Shown here piece after piece: positions 22,685 to 34,374 of a stretch of 61,158 bases of DNA. This DNA comes from an uncultured Selenomonadales bacterium (GTDB lineage Bacteria; Bacillota; Negativicutes; Selenomonadales; Selenomonadaceae), in NCBI GenBank assembly GCA_946411735.1, contig CAMKFB010000006.1, forward strand, positions 1 to 61,158. The letters are read 5' to 3'. Both the position numbers and the translations under genes were made by a program. Below the pieces are notes generated by a model. The model did not search any database. It was not told the origin of the DNA and saw only the letters and a program-made list of their open reading frames with translations. How positions within the stretch are numbered: position 1 is the first letter of the stretch; each line of letters starts with the position of its first letter.

Positions 22685-24226
22685 ATGAAGATTAATCCTG
22701 AAGAAATCACCGCGATAATCAAGAATCAGATTAAGAATTACAACGTCGACCTGAACGTCGATGATGTCGGCACGGTCATTGAGATCGGCGACGGCATTGC
22801 GCACATTCACGGGCTCGACAAGGCGATGTCGGGCGAGCTGCTCGACTTCGGCAACGATATCTACGGGCTGGTGCTCAACCTCGAGCAGGACAACGTCGGC
22901 GCGGTTATTCTCGGCGGCGACACGAAGGTTGAGGAAGGCGATACCGTCAAGCGCACCGGCAAGATCATGCAGGTGCCTGTCGGCGAAAACATGATCGGAC
23001 GCGTGGTCGACGCGCTCGGACGCCCGATCGACGGCAAGGGCGCAATCGTCACGACAGAGGCGCGCCCCGTCGAATATCCGGCGCCGGGCATTGCCGACAG
23101 AAAATCCGTCCACGAGCCGCTGCAGACCGGCTTGAAAGCGATCGACGCGCTCGTCCCGATCGGACGCGGTCAGCGCGAGCTGATCATCGGCGACCGCGGC
23201 ACGGGCAAATCGGCGATCGCGGTCGACACGATCATCAATCAGAAGGGGCAAAACTGCATTTGCATCTACGTGGCGATCGGTCAGAAGGCGTCGACGGTGG
23301 CGCGCGTCGTCAAGACGCTCGAGGATCACGGCGCCATGGAGTATACGATCGTGGTGGCGGCGACGGCTGCCGACTCCGCTCCGTTGCAGTACCTTGCGCC
23401 GTATGCGGGCGTGGCGATGGCGGAGTATTTCATGTATAAGCGCAACGAGAAGGGTCAAGGCGGTCACTGCCTGTGCATCTACGACGACTTGACGAAGCAC
23501 GCGGCGGCTTATCGCGCGATGTCCCTGCTGTTGAGACGTCCTCCCGGGCGCGAGGCTTATCCCGGCGACGTTTTCTATCTGCATTCGCGTCTGCTCGAGC
23601 GCGCGGCGAAACTCTCCGACGATCTCGGGGCGGGTTCAATCACAGCATTGCCCGTCATCGAAACGCAGGCCGGCGACGTCTCCGCCTACATCCCGACCAA
23701 CGTCATTTCGATCACCGACGGTCAGATCATGCTTGAGACCGATGCGTTTTACTCCGGCATTCGCCCCGCTATCAGTGTCGGCTTGAGCGTGTCGCGCGTC
23801 GGCGGCGCCGCTCAGATCAAGGCGATGAAACAGGTCGCCGGCACCATGCGCCTCGATCTCGCTCAGTATCGTGAGCTGGCATCGTTCGCGCAATTCGCCT
23901 CCGATCTCGACAAGGCAACGAAGGCGCAACTCGATCGCGGCGCGCGCATGGTCGAGACGCTTAAACAAGCACAGTACTCGCCGCTGCCGGTCGAGGATCA
24001 AGTCATAACGATTTTCGCCGCCGTCAGAGGCTTCCTTGTCGACATCCCGACGGAGAAGGTCGTGCAGTTCGACAACGATCTGATCAAATTCATGCACGCT
24101 CAGCATCCCGAGGTCGGCAAGAAAATCGTCGCGCAGAAGAAACTCGACGACGCGCTCGAAGCCGAAATTTCAAACGCAATCAAGCAGTTCAAGGACACGG
24201 TCGCATACAAGACGGACGCGGAGTAA
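22685..24226 (+). CDS. atpA: F0F1 ATP synthase subunit alpha
   Basis: A 513-residue non-catalytic nucleotide-binding head subunit. Walker A is [25 protein letters not shown] is the alpha/beta signature near the C-terminal third. GAGGTGAAG precedes the ATG at 22685. Length and order are normal. Confidence 0.98.
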   Translation: MKINPEEITAIIKNQIKNYNVDLNVDDVGTVIEIGDGIAHIHGLDKAMSGELLDFGNDIYGLVLNLEQDNVGAVILGGDTKVEEGDTVKRTGKIMQVPVGENMIGRVVDALGRPIDGKGAIVTTEARPVEYPAPGIADRKSVHEPLQTGLKAIDALVPIGRGQRELIIGDRGTGKSAIAVDTIINQKGQNCICIYVAIGQKASTVARVVKTLEDHGAMEYTIVVAATAADSAPLQYLAPYAGVAMAEYFMYKRNEKGQGGHCLCIYDDLTKHAAAYRAMSLLLRRPPGREAYPGDVFYLHSRLLERAAKLSDDLGAGSITALPVIETQAGDVSAYIPTNVISITDGQIMLETDAFYSGIRPAISVGLSVSRVGGAAQIKAMKQVAGTMRLDLAQYRELASFAQFASDLDKATKAQLDRGARMVETLKQAQYSPLPVEDQVITIFAAVRGFLVDIPTEKVVQFDNDLIKFMHAQHPEVGKKIVAQKKLDDALEAEISNAIKQFKDTVAYKTDAE

Positions 24227-24240
24227 GGCGGTGAATTGAC

Positions 24241-26537
<2,297 letters not shown>

Positions 26538-26555
26538 TCGGGGAGAGTGATCATA

Positions 26556-26990
26556 ATGGCGACCATTCAACTCGAGGTAGTCTCGCCGGACCGACAGATA
26601 TGCGATCGGGAGATCGGGATGCTGATCGTCCGATCGACGGGCGGCGAGCTTGGAATCCTGCCGCGCCACGCGCCGTTGGTGACGGGGCTGGTGCCGCACG
26701 TGATGAGGATCAAGTCGGGGCTCGGCGCGGGCGACGAAGAATACATGGTGATCGGCGGCGGCTTCATGGAAGTGACGCCGGAGAAGATCACAATCCTTGC
26801 GTCGGCGGCGGAGGAGCCCAAGGACATCGACGTGGCTCGAGCGCAAGCGGCGTATCAACGCGCGAAACAGCGGATCGAGACATATAAAACGGCGCCGAAG
26901 GACTCCGCGTCGATCGACATCGATCGGGCGCAACTGGCGTTGGCGCGAGCGATCTCTCGATTGAAGGCGACGAACAATCCGCTCAACTGA
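26556..26990 (+). CDS. atpC: F0F1 ATP synthase subunit epsilon
   Basis: A 144-residue subunit: N-terminal beta-sandwich (LEVVSPDRQICDREIGMLIV, GELGILPRHAPLVTGL) and C-terminal helical hairpin that can inhibit ATP hydrolysis. The ATG at 26556 follows GGGGAGAG. It is the last gene of the operon, followed by a terminator. Confidence 0.96.
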   Translation: MATIQLEVVSPDRQICDREIGMLIVRSTGGELGILPRHAPLVTGLVPHVMRIKSGLGAGDEEYMVIGGGFMEVTPEKITILASAAEEPKDIDVARAQAAYQRAKQRIETYKTAPKDSASIDIDRAQLALARAISRLKATNNPLN

Positions 26991-27002
26991 CATATTTTAA
27001 AA

Positions 27003-27030
27003 CCGTCGGCAACTGTCGGCGGCTTTTTTA
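27003..27030 (+). terminator. Terminator of the atp operon
   Basis: CCGTCGGC (27003-27010) pairs with GTCGGCGG-type sequence (27015-27022) in an 8-bp stem containing G-U pairs with an AACT loop, followed by CTTTTTTA. Confidence 0.8.
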
Positions 27031-27096
27031 TTGCAGGATTTTTTCCGATCGAAAAAGAAATGAACGGTGTTGAAATTTTTTTGGGGGGCTGATCGG

Positions 27097-28926
27097 ATGC
27101 AAAAACTGAAGCCGAGCGATTTGCCGACGCCGGTGAGCGACAGGCTTGCGAAGATTTACGGGCGCTTTTCGTTGTCCGACAAAAATGCCGGCGCCGGCAG
27201 AATTTTATACGTGCGCGAACTCAACGATCACGAGAGGGCGATCGTATACTCCAATCAGATGGTGCAGGCGCTTTACAAATTCGACGGCACGATTAATTTT
27301 CTTCGTTTCAATCGGGCGATCAGCCGCCTGATCGCCTCAAATGATGTGATGCGCACGAATTTTGTCGGGGACGGCGACGTCAATATGGCGGTCGTATTCA
27401 ACGGGCGCAACAAATTGCCCGAGATCGTCTGTCAAAATCTGCAGAAGCTCCTCGACAGTGAGATCACCACGTCCGTTCAACGATTGATGGACGCCGACAA
27501 ACGTCGCGGGTTCGATCTTCAAAAGGACAACCTGTTCCGCATGACGATCCTGCATACCGCGCCGACCGAGTACATTTTGCTCGTCACCATGTCGCAGTTG
27601 CTCAACGAAAATTTTTCTATCGAGGATTTTCTCAACGAGGTACTCGAATTGGGGCTGCCGCCCTCAGATCGAACAAAATTCTCGGAAGAAGCGGCAATCC
27701 TGTTGGCGAAGCCGCAAATCGAGTCGTCGATCCGCGATTATTGGTCGAAAATCTTGACCAACCTGCCGATCGATCAGCAGCTGCCGTATTACAAGCCGTC
27801 GGAGGAGCGCGGGCATCAATACGTTTATCGGGCGGTCGTGCCGTATGACATTGCCTCCGAAATTCGTCGGCGCGCGCAATCCAATCGGCTGATGCTGATG
27901 GCGATCCTGCAGACGGCGTGGGGGCTGATGCTGCAGGAATTTAATCACTCCAACGATGTGGCGTTCTGTTCGTTTATGCCGCCGCGCGATCGGTCGATGG
28001 CGTTCAGCACCATCCCGATCCGTTTGAGAATCGACGCCGAGATGTCAATTGCTCAACTGATCGCCGCGCAGTTTCAACAGTTGCTGGTGTCGCAACCGTA
28101 CAGCCGATTCGATTTGGCATCGCTGGAGGAATTGTCCGGATCGTCAAAGGTGTTCAATCACTTTTTGAGTTTCATCGATTTCGACGCCGACAAGAAATTT
28201 CTCGAGCAGGCGGACTCGAAAAGCGCGCTCCGATTGCTCGCTCGAAAGTACTGGAATGCGACGGACGATCGACTCGGGCTGCATTTTTATTTCAAGGATG
28301 ACGAGATGTCGGTGGTGCTCAAGTACGACGAAAGTTGGCTCACGTTCGATGAGGCGATGACGCTGACGCGGCGGTATCTGTCGACGTTGCAGAATATGAT
28401 CATGGATTGGGCGCTGGCGGTGTCGATGTTCAAAGAGCGGCTGGCGATGCGCTTCGGCTTGGAGGCGGGCGAACGCTTGATCCTCGACAATCGCTCGAAA
28501 ATCCAAGATATCATCTCGCAGATTCAAATTCTGCAGGGGCTCGACAGGGGCACGCTTCAAATGTTCCTGCCGGTTGCGCAGCTTGACACGCGTTTTGAAG
28601 GTGATAGAATATCGGAGGATGAACTGTCGAAGAATTTCATTCTCGTGACGGACGGGATGGTCAATCGCAACATCGACGCGGGCGACGGCTGGTTCAACAC
28701 GCTCGACATGGTGACGGCGGGTTTGCCGCTCAACGAGGCGGTGCTGATCGAAAATCGGCGGTGCAAGTTGGCGGCGGAGGTCGTCAGCGAAACGGCGACG
28801 CTGTTGCGCATTCCGCTCGAGGATATGAATAAAATTTTGAGGCAGGCGCCGCAGTTGTGGCGAAACATAGCGCGGCACGCGTTGAGCGAAATGGAAAATT
28901 ATCAGAGCATCTGGGTGCAGGCGTAA
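27097..28926 (+). CDS. Inactive NRPS-condensation-like domain fused to a cyclic-nucleotide-binding-like domain
   Basis: A 609-residue protein of a combination I do not recognise. Residues about 35-430 follow the fold of non-ribosomal peptide synthetase condensation domains: an RVLYVREL-type start, GFDLQKDNLFRMTIL (matching FDL...PL.R..L) and FCSFMPPRDR...FSTIPIRLRID (matching the GR.....TLPLR region). The catalytic HHxxxDG is replaced by SQLLNEN (166-172), so condensation chemistry is unlikely. The last ~125 residues resemble a Crp-type cNMP-binding barrel: ILVTDGMVNRNIDAGDGWFN, then NEAVLIENRRCKLAAEVVSETA like the phosphate-binding cassette. No adenylation or carrier domain is near. It precedes a STAS protein and two PP2C phosphatases. 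The ATG at 27097 follows GGGGGG by eight bases. Confidence 0.7.
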   Translation: MQKLKPSDLPTPVSDRLAKIYGRFSLSDKNAGAGRILYVRELNDHERAIVYSNQMVQALYKFDGTINFLRFNRAISRLIASNDVMRTNFVGDGDVNMAVVFNGRNKLPEIVCQNLQKLLDSEITTSVQRLMDADKRRGFDLQKDNLFRMTILHTAPTEYILLVTMSQLLNENFSIEDFLNEVLELGLPPSDRTKFSEEAAILLAKPQIESSIRDYWSKILTNLPIDQQLPYYKPSEERGHQYVYRAVVPYDIASEIRRRAQSNRLMLMAILQTAWGLMLQEFNHSNDVAFCSFMPPRDRSMAFSTIPIRLRIDAEMSIAQLIAAQFQQLLVSQPYSRFDLASLEELSGSSKVFNHFLSFIDFDADKKFLEQADSKSALRLLARKYWNATDDRLGLHFYFKDDEMSVVLKYDESWLTFDEAMTLTRRYLSTLQNMIMDWALAVSMFKERLAMRFGLEAGERLILDNRSKIQDIISQIQILQGLDRGTLQMFLPVAQLDTRFEGDRISEDELSKNFILVTDGMVNRNIDAGDGWFNTLDMVTAGLPLNEAVLIENRRCKLAAEVVSETATLLRIPLEDMNKILRQAPQLWRNIARHALSEMENYQSIWVQA

Positions 28927-28931
28927 TCAAT

Positions 28932-29030
28932 TTATGCGGGCGCCGTCGAAAGCGGCGGCAGTCGAATGGGGGCGGCAGCCCCCGTAAGCGTGGCGCCTGC
29001 AAGGCGCATAGGGCGGGTGGGCGGGAAAAA
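28932..29030 (+). repeat. Hairpin/G-quadruplex repeat, copy R2
   Basis: Contains a GGGGGC/GCCCCC hairpin (around 28965-28980), a stem GCGCCT (28993-28998)/AGGCGC (29002-29007) with a GCA loop, then GGGCGGGTGGGCGGG (29011-29025), a perfect four-tract G-quadruplex motif with single-base loops. The G-tract ends 14 bases before the AAGGAG of the STAS gene. A left-end GGGCGCC (28938-28944) is shared with copies R3 and R4. Confidence 0.8.
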
Positions 29031-29055
29031 AAATATAAAGGAGTGGACGATATCA

Positions 29056-29355
29056 ATGGAAATAAAAAAGGAACTGAACGGCTCGACGATGAACGTCAAA
29101 CTGATCGGGCGGCTCGACGCGGTCACCGCGCGCGATCTCGATAGGGAGATCAATAATTCCCTCGGCGGCGTCAAGGAGCTCGTCTTCGATCTCGCCGAAC
29201 TGTCTTATGTGGCCTCCGCCGGTTTGCGCGTGCTGTTCGTCGCTCAAAAGAAAATGAACAAGCAAGGCTCGATGAAACTGCGCAACGTGCGCCCCGAAGT
29301 CAAACAGATTTTCGAGGTCACGCGGTTCATCGATTTCTTCACCATCGAAAGCTAA
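29056..29355 (+). CDS. STAS-domain anti-sigma-factor antagonist (RsbV/SpoIIAA-like)
   Basis: A 99-residue single STAS domain. GRLDAVTARDLDREI, VKELVFDLAELSYVASAGLR and VRPEVKQIFEVTRF follow the family pattern; Ser in VASAGL aligns with the Ser phosphorylated in SpoIIAA and RsbV. Such proteins, when unphosphorylated, bind an anti-sigma kinase and free its partner; PP2C phosphatases reverse the phosphorylation. The two PP2C genes follow at once (TAA then ATG with no gap), which fits. No RsbW-type kinase or sigma factor is in the window. The ATG at 29056 has AAGGAG upstream, itself just after the G-quadruplex repeat. Confidence 0.9.
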   Translation: MEIKKELNGSTMNVKLIGRLDAVTARDLDREINNSLGGVKELVFDLAELSYVASAGLRVLFVAQKKMNKQGSMKLRNVRPEVKQIFEVTRFIDFFTIES

Positions 29356-31569
29356 ATGCCGGCACTGCTCAAAGACATAGTCGAAGTATTTTTCGGACGC
29401 GGCAAGGTCGACATACGTCGGCGCCTGTTGCGTCTGATTCTTTTCGGCTCGATTTTGACGTTCGCGCTGATGAGCGTGCTGTCGATGATCGGAGTGATTG
29501 CGACGTGGAGCGTTTTGAATGAGCGCGGCGCGGAGCTGAGCGAGTCCGCCGCCGAGTACATCGAGCAATTCGCCGAAAATCAGGCGCGCTTGCATATGCT
29601 TATGACAGTCGAAAGCAAAGCGCGACATATCCGCGCGGACATGCAGAGCATCGGCATCGACGTCAAATACATTGCCGCGCAGATGCACAGAATTTTATCC
29701 GAGCCGCAAAATTATCCTCCGATCGCGCTGCCCGATCCGCGCGTTCAATCAATCGATACCGGCGAGATCTACGTTTTTCGCAGTCGGGCGCTCGATCAAA
29801 ATCGCAATCCCGCCGTCGAAAACGAGATCGCGCTTGCCTCCAACATCGCCAACAGTCTCAAAGTCATAGCGAATGATTTTTACGAGGGCTATCAGGCTTC
29901 GCTGTTGATCGGCTCGAGGCATGATTACATCGTTTGCGTCGACATCGACGTCGGCGACACTCATCCCGTCGTCTTCACCGAAGAATTTATGAATGATTTT
30001 GTGCCGAGCGAGCGCCCGTGGTATCGCGCCGCGATCAATGCCGGCGACTTGACTTACACGGATTTGTACATTAGCGCCGACGGTTATCCCACGATTGATT
30101 GCGTGACGCCGTATTACGACGCCGAGGGCATTGCGGGCGTGGTGTCGATTGGTTGCAATATCGATTCGCTTTACAATGTGACCGTCGAGGAGGGCGCGCG
30201 CTCCAACGAAGTCAATTTCATAGTCGACCGCGCGGGTTATGTGCTGCTGTCTTCGCAACACAACGGCATTTTCGAGGCGGGCACCGACAGAAATCTTGCC
30301 GAGTACAAAAATTTGAGCACGCTGATCAATCGGATGAAGGCGGGCGAGAAGGGCGTCGAGCTTGTCGAGATACACGGCAAGGAATATTTTATTGCGTTTG
30401 CGCCGATCAACATCGAGGGCTGGAGCCTGGGCACAATGGTTGCGACCGAAGACGTGATCGCGCCGGCGAAAGTGGCGCGCCGCAACATCGAGCGGCAAAT
30501 GGACGACTTCAAAGACAGCATCGGCAATCTGTTTGCGGTGCTGACGATAATCGCGCTGATCCTGCTGTCGCGGCTGCTTTACGTGATGGTCAGGAGCGGC
30601 GCCGAGGTTGCCGGCAATTTCGTCAAGCCGATCCAAGAGTTGACGGACGGCGTGAGAGAGATTGCGGGCGGGAATTTCGACAAGAAGTTGCGAATCCGAA
30701 CGGGCGACGAGATTGAGCATCTTGCAGTATGTTTCAACGCGATGACTGACGAGCTTCAAAAATACATGGCGAATTTGGCGAAGGTCTCTGCGGACAAGGA
30801 GCGAATTGCGACGGAGCTCGACGTTGCGACGGAAATACAGGCGTCGATGCTGCCGCGGGATTTTGATTTCGGTCGATCGGAGTTCGAGTTGTACGCGACG
30901 ATGCACGCGGCGAAAGAAGTGGGCGGCGATTTTTACGATTTTTATCTGCTCGACGACGATCGATTGGTCGTGACGATTGCGGATGTGAGCGGCAAGGGCG
31001 TGGCGGCGGCGTTATTCATGGTGATCTCGAGGACGATCATGAAGAATTTCGCGATGACGATGACCGGCTCGAGCGATGTCGGGGCGCTGGTGGCGTGCAC
31101 AAATCAACAGCTGTGTCAAAACAACGACGCGATGATGTTCGTGACGATGTTCGTCGGCGTGCTCGACCTCAAGACGGGGCGATTTACGTACGTCAACGGC
31201 GGGCATAATCCGCCGCTGGTGTATCGCGCGTCGGAGGATCGCTTCCGATATCTCAACGGCTCCGCGCGGAACTATGCGCTCGGGCTGATGGACGCTGCGG
31301 AATATGAGCAGGAGACGATCGATTTGTCGGCGGGCGACGTGATTTATCTTTATACGGACGGCGTGACGGAGGCGCTCAACGAGTCGGAGGAGCTTTACGG
31401 CGACGATCGGCTCGAGGAGTGTTTGAATCGGACGTCGACGGGGCGGCTGAGCGTGGAGGAGATATTGGCGGCGGTTCGCAAGTCGCTCGACGAGTACGTG
31501 GGGGCGGCGGATCAGTCGGACGATATCACGATGATTGGATTGAAATATCGGGGCGGCGCGCATGATTGA
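29356..31569 (+). CDS. Membrane sensor PP2C phosphatase (Cache-HAMP-SpoIIE), copy 1
   Basis: A 737-residue receptor phosphatase. One helix at about 28-52, an extracytoplasmic sensor to about 375 that looks like a double Cache domain (ERPWYRAAINAGDLTYTDLY, a typical dCache stretch), a second helix near 384-405, HAMP (FVKPIQELTDGVREIAGGNF), a short coil and a PP2C/SpoIIE domain with metal-binding motifs GGDFYDF, ADVSGKGVAAALFM, NGGHNPPL, LYTDGVTEA and DDITMIGL. It probably dephosphorylates the neighbouring STAS protein when its ligand (often an amino or organic acid) binds. The ATG follows the STAS stop directly, with no clear ribosome-binding site, so translation should be coupled. Confidence 0.92.
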   Translation: MPALLKDIVEVFFGRGKVDIRRRLLRLILFGSILTFALMSVLSMIGVIATWSVLNERGAELSESAAEYIEQFAENQARLHMLMTVESKARHIRADMQSIGIDVKYIAAQMHRILSEPQNYPPIALPDPRVQSIDTGEIYVFRSRALDQNRNPAVENEIALASNIANSLKVIANDFYEGYQASLLIGSRHDYIVCVDIDVGDTHPVVFTEEFMNDFVPSERPWYRAAINAGDLTYTDLYISADGYPTIDCVTPYYDAEGIAGVVSIGCNIDSLYNVTVEEGARSNEVNFIVDRAGYVLLSSQHNGIFEAGTDRNLAEYKNLSTLINRMKAGEKGVELVEIHGKEYFIAFAPINIEGWSLGTMVATEDVIAPAKVARRNIERQMDDFKDSIGNLFAVLTIIALILLSRLLYVMVRSGAEVAGNFVKPIQELTDGVREIAGGNFDKKLRIRTGDEIEHLAVCFNAMTDELQKYMANLAKVSADKERIATELDVATEIQASMLPRDFDFGRSEFELYATMHAAKEVGGDFYDFYLLDDDRLVVTIADVSGKGVAAALFMVISRTIMKNFAMTMTGSSDVGALVACTNQQLCQNNDAMMFVTMFVGVLDLKTGRFTYVNGGHNPPLVYRASEDRFRYLNGSARNYALGLMDAAEYEQETIDLSAGDVIYLYTDGVTEALNESEELYGDDRLEECLNRTSTGRLSVEEILAAVRKSLDEYVGAADQSDDITMIGLKYRGGAHD

Positions 31570-33760
31570 GAAATTTGAGAGACTGATTGCGATATTCCTC
31601 GGGCAAAACCGCATCGACATACAAAGTCGCGTGTTGCGATTGGTGCTGGCCGGCAGCCTGCTGACGTTCGCGGCGATGGGGCTGCTGTCGCTGACGGGCA
31701 TCGTCACGACGTGGCGCATACTCGACTCGCGCGGTCAACAGCTCGGCGCGTCGGCAGCCGATTACACGGAAAAATTTGCGGAGCGGCAAGCGAAATACAA
31801 TCTGTCGAAGGACAATCAAGTGCGCGCGCAGCTGATCGGCAATTATCTGACGGATGTGCGGCTGGACGTGCTGATGCTGTCGCGTGAGATGACGCAAATT
31901 TTGTCGACGCCTGAGCGATATCGCCCGAGGATTTTGCCCAACGCGCTCGAAACGATCGTCCTATCGCGGACGCCGTATGTGCATTACTCGCCCGAGCTGG
32001 CTCGACGGGGCGTGACGGAGGAACTTCGGCGGGAGATCGAACTGACATCGAACATCGCCGACGTGCTTGAGACGATCATCGAATACAATCCGTGCACATT
32101 CGTCGGGTCGAAGAACGGCTACGTGCTCAAGGCGGATGTGATGCCGGCGAATACGATGATCACATCTCTGAGCAAGGAGCCCGCGCGAAGCACCTACGAC
32201 GCTCGGGAACGCGCGTGGTACAAATTGGGCGCTTCGGTCGAGGATCCGGCGTTCACCGACGTTTACATTGCGGCGATGACGGGCGAACCGTGCGTTTCGT
32301 GCGTGATGCCGTACTACGACGGCGACGGGAATTTTGCGGGCGTGGTCGGGCTCGATTGCAATACGACGAAGATTTACGAGCAGATTCGCGAGAGCGCGAT
32401 CGGCGGCGGCGGATTTTGTTTCATAATGAGCGCGAAGGGCGCGGTGATTTATTCGACGCAGCTTGACGGCGATTTTGTGACGGGCGCGAATTTGTTTGAC
32501 GAAAACGGCGGCGTCGGAGTGAAGGCGATCGGTCGGCTGATGCAAGCGGGTGTCAAGGGCGTGACGGAGATCGAGTCGCGCGGTCGGCGATATTACGTGG
32601 CGTATGCGCCGATGGAAGCGGCGGGCTGGAGTCTTGCGACGGTGCTCGACAAGAGCGAGGTGACGGAGCCGGCGATGATCGCGCGCGGCAACATCCTCGA
32701 TCGGATCGACGGCTTCAAAAATAATTTCGGGCGACTGTTTTTATTCCTGTTGGGGGTTGCGTTGGTGCTGATGCTCGGCGTGATGTACGGGCTGTTTCGC
32801 GTGAGCGTCAAGCTGTCAAATCGATTCGTCAAGCCGATCCAAGAGTTATCGGACGGCGTGCGCGACATAGCGAGCGGCGATTTCGACAAGAAACTCGACG
32901 TCAAGACGGGCGATGAGCTGGAGCATCTGGCGACGTGTTTCAATGCGATGACCGAAGAGCTCAAGATGTACATGAAGAATGTGTCGAAGGTGGCGGCGGA
33001 TCGGGAGCGGATAGAGACGGAGCTCAACGTTGCGACAGACATTCAAACGTCGTTTCTGCCGCGGGATTTCGATTTTGATCGGACGGATTTCGAGTTGTAT
33101 GCGACGATGCATGCGGCGAAGGAAGTGGGCGGCGACTTCTACGATTTTTATTTGCTCGACCACAATCATCTGATGGTGACGATTGCGGACGTGAGCGGCA
33201 AAGGCGTGCCGGCGGCGCTGTTTATGATGGTGTCGAAGACGATCCTGAAAAACTTCGCGATGACGGGCGCGGGCGCGGACGATGTGGGAACATTGGTGGC
33301 GCGGGCGAATCGGCAGCTGTGCGAAGGCAATGACGCGATGATGTTCGTGACGGCCTTCGTGGCGCTGATCGATCTGAAGACGGGGCGGATGACGTACGTC
33401 AACGGCGGGCACAATCCTCCGCTGGTATACCGCGCGTCGGAGGATCGATTTGAGTATTTGACGGGCTCCGCGCGGAACTATGCGCTCGGGTTGATGGACG
33501 ATGCGGAGTTCGAGCAGGAGACGATCGATCTGTCGCGCGGCGATGTGATATACCTTTACACGGACGGCGTGACGGAGGCGCTCAACGAAGCGGAAGAACT
33601 ATTCGGCGACGATCGACTTGAGCAAGCGCTGAATCGATTGAAGGCGCGGCAGATGAGCGTGGAAGAAATATTGGCGGCAGTGCGGAGCGCGCTCGATGAA
33701 TACGTCGGCGCCGCGCAACAGTCCGACGACATCACCATGCTCGGCTTCCGATTGAAATAA
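31562..33760 (+). CDS. Membrane sensor PP2C phosphatase (Cache-HAMP-SpoIIE), copy 2
   Basis: A 732-residue paralogue with the same order: N-terminal helix, dCache-like sensor (ARERAWYKLGASVEDPAFTDVY), second helix, HAMP (FVKPIQELSDGVRDIASGDF) and PP2C (GGDFYDF, ADVSGKGVPAALFM, NGGHNPPL, LYTDGVTEA, DDITMLGF). The phosphatase halves are very similar while the sensors are much more diverged, so two signals seem to feed one output (inference). It overlaps copy 1 by eight bases. A bidirectional terminator follows. Confidence 0.92.
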   Translation: MIEKFERLIAIFLGQNRIDIQSRVLRLVLAGSLLTFAAMGLLSLTGIVTTWRILDSRGQQLGASAADYTEKFAERQAKYNLSKDNQVRAQLIGNYLTDVRLDVLMLSREMTQILSTPERYRPRILPNALETIVLSRTPYVHYSPELARRGVTEELRREIELTSNIADVLETIIEYNPCTFVGSKNGYVLKADVMPANTMITSLSKEPARSTYDARERAWYKLGASVEDPAFTDVYIAAMTGEPCVSCVMPYYDGDGNFAGVVGLDCNTTKIYEQIRESAIGGGGFCFIMSAKGAVIYSTQLDGDFVTGANLFDENGGVGVKAIGRLMQAGVKGVTEIESRGRRYYVAYAPMEAAGWSLATVLDKSEVTEPAMIARGNILDRIDGFKNNFGRLFLFLLGVALVLMLGVMYGLFRVSVKLSNRFVKPIQELSDGVRDIASGDFDKKLDVKTGDELEHLATCFNAMTEELKMYMKNVSKVAADRERIETELNVATDIQTSFLPRDFDFDRTDFELYATMHAAKEVGGDFYDFYLLDHNHLMVTIADVSGKGVPAALFMMVSKTILKNFAMTGAGADDVGTLVARANRQLCEGNDAMMFVTAFVALIDLKTGRMTYVNGGHNPPLVYRASEDRFEYLTGSARNYALGLMDDAEFEQETIDLSRGDVIYLYTDGVTEALNEAEELFGDDRLEQALNRLKARQMSVEEILAAVRSALDEYVGAAQQSDDITMLGFRLK

Positions 33761-33764
33761 AAAA

Positions 33765-33787
33765 GGGCGATCACTCGCCCGTTTTTT
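33765..33787. terminator. Bidirectional terminator
   Basis: GGGCGA (33765-33770) pairs with TCGCCC (33775-33780) over TCAC, with T6 after and an A-run before. It separates the converging phosphatase and comEA-like genes. Confidence 0.85.
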
Positions 33788-33789
33788 GA

Positions 33790-34368
33790 TCAGATTCTTA
33801 TTTTGTTTTTAAGGTTCTCGAATTTCTTTGCGCCGATGCCGCGCACGTTTTGAATTTCCTCGATCGACTTGAAGGCGCCGTTGAGCTGTCGATAATCGAT
33901 AATGCGTTGCGCCATTGCCGGACCGATCCCCGGGAGTGTGTCAAGCTCGTCCGGTCCCGCCGTGTTGATGTTGACCGCGCCGCCCGTCGAGCCGCCGCTT
34001 GATTCGACCGCGGGAGCCTCGGGCGTGATCGAGCGCGCAACCATTTTCTCCGGCACTCTAATGTGCTGACCGTCGGAGATCGTCTCGGCCATGTTGAAAC
34101 TGTCGACATCGGCGGTCGGAAGCAGCCCGCCGCTTGCGTTGACCGCATCGGCGACGCGCAGTTCGCTGCCGGTGAGCTCAACCATGCCCGGATTGTTGAC
34201 CGCGCCCGTGACGTAGACGAAAATCTTTTTCGGAATCCTCTCGACCGATTGAGGAGTGCCCTCGTCGAGCGTGATGATCTCGTCCTCGGTCGCGCCGTAA
34301 ATTGTGCCGACGATCGCGATCAACGCAATCGCCAGCACCACGAACATCTGTTTTTTGAACATCGGCAT
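33790..34368 (-). CDS. ComEA-like DNA-binding protein (SLBB + helix-hairpin-helix)
   Basis: A 192-residue protein with an N-terminal membrane helix (MFVVLAIALIAIVGTIYG), an SLBB domain (KKIFVYVTGAVNNPGMVEL, ISDGQHIRVPEK), a Ser/Gly linker and a C-terminal helix-hairpin-helix (VNINTAGPDELDTLPGIG, IQNVRGIGAKKFENLK). ComEA proteins bind incoming DNA at the cell surface during transformation. It starts at 34368 (or ATG 34362), six bases after the serA stop, and would be cotranscribed with serA. No comEC lies beside it. Its presence makes natural uptake possible, which is relevant to the over-represented palindrome. Confidence 0.88.
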   Translation of the reverse strand: MPMFKKQMFVVLAIALIAIVGTIYGATEDEIITLDEGTPQSVERIPKKIFVYVTGAVNNPGMVELTGSELRVADAVNASGGLLPTADVDSFNMAETISDGQHIRVPEKMVARSITPEAPAVESSGGSTGGAVNINTAGPDELDTLPGIGPAMAQRIIDYRQLNGAFKSIEEIQNVRGIGAKKFENLKNKIRI

Positions 34369-34374
34369 CGCCCG

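Noticed and set aside
27067-27096. Longer N-terminus (MLKFFWGADR) for the condensation-like protein
   Set aside because: It would start upstream of the GGGGGG ribosome-binding site that is correctly placed for the ATG at 27097.
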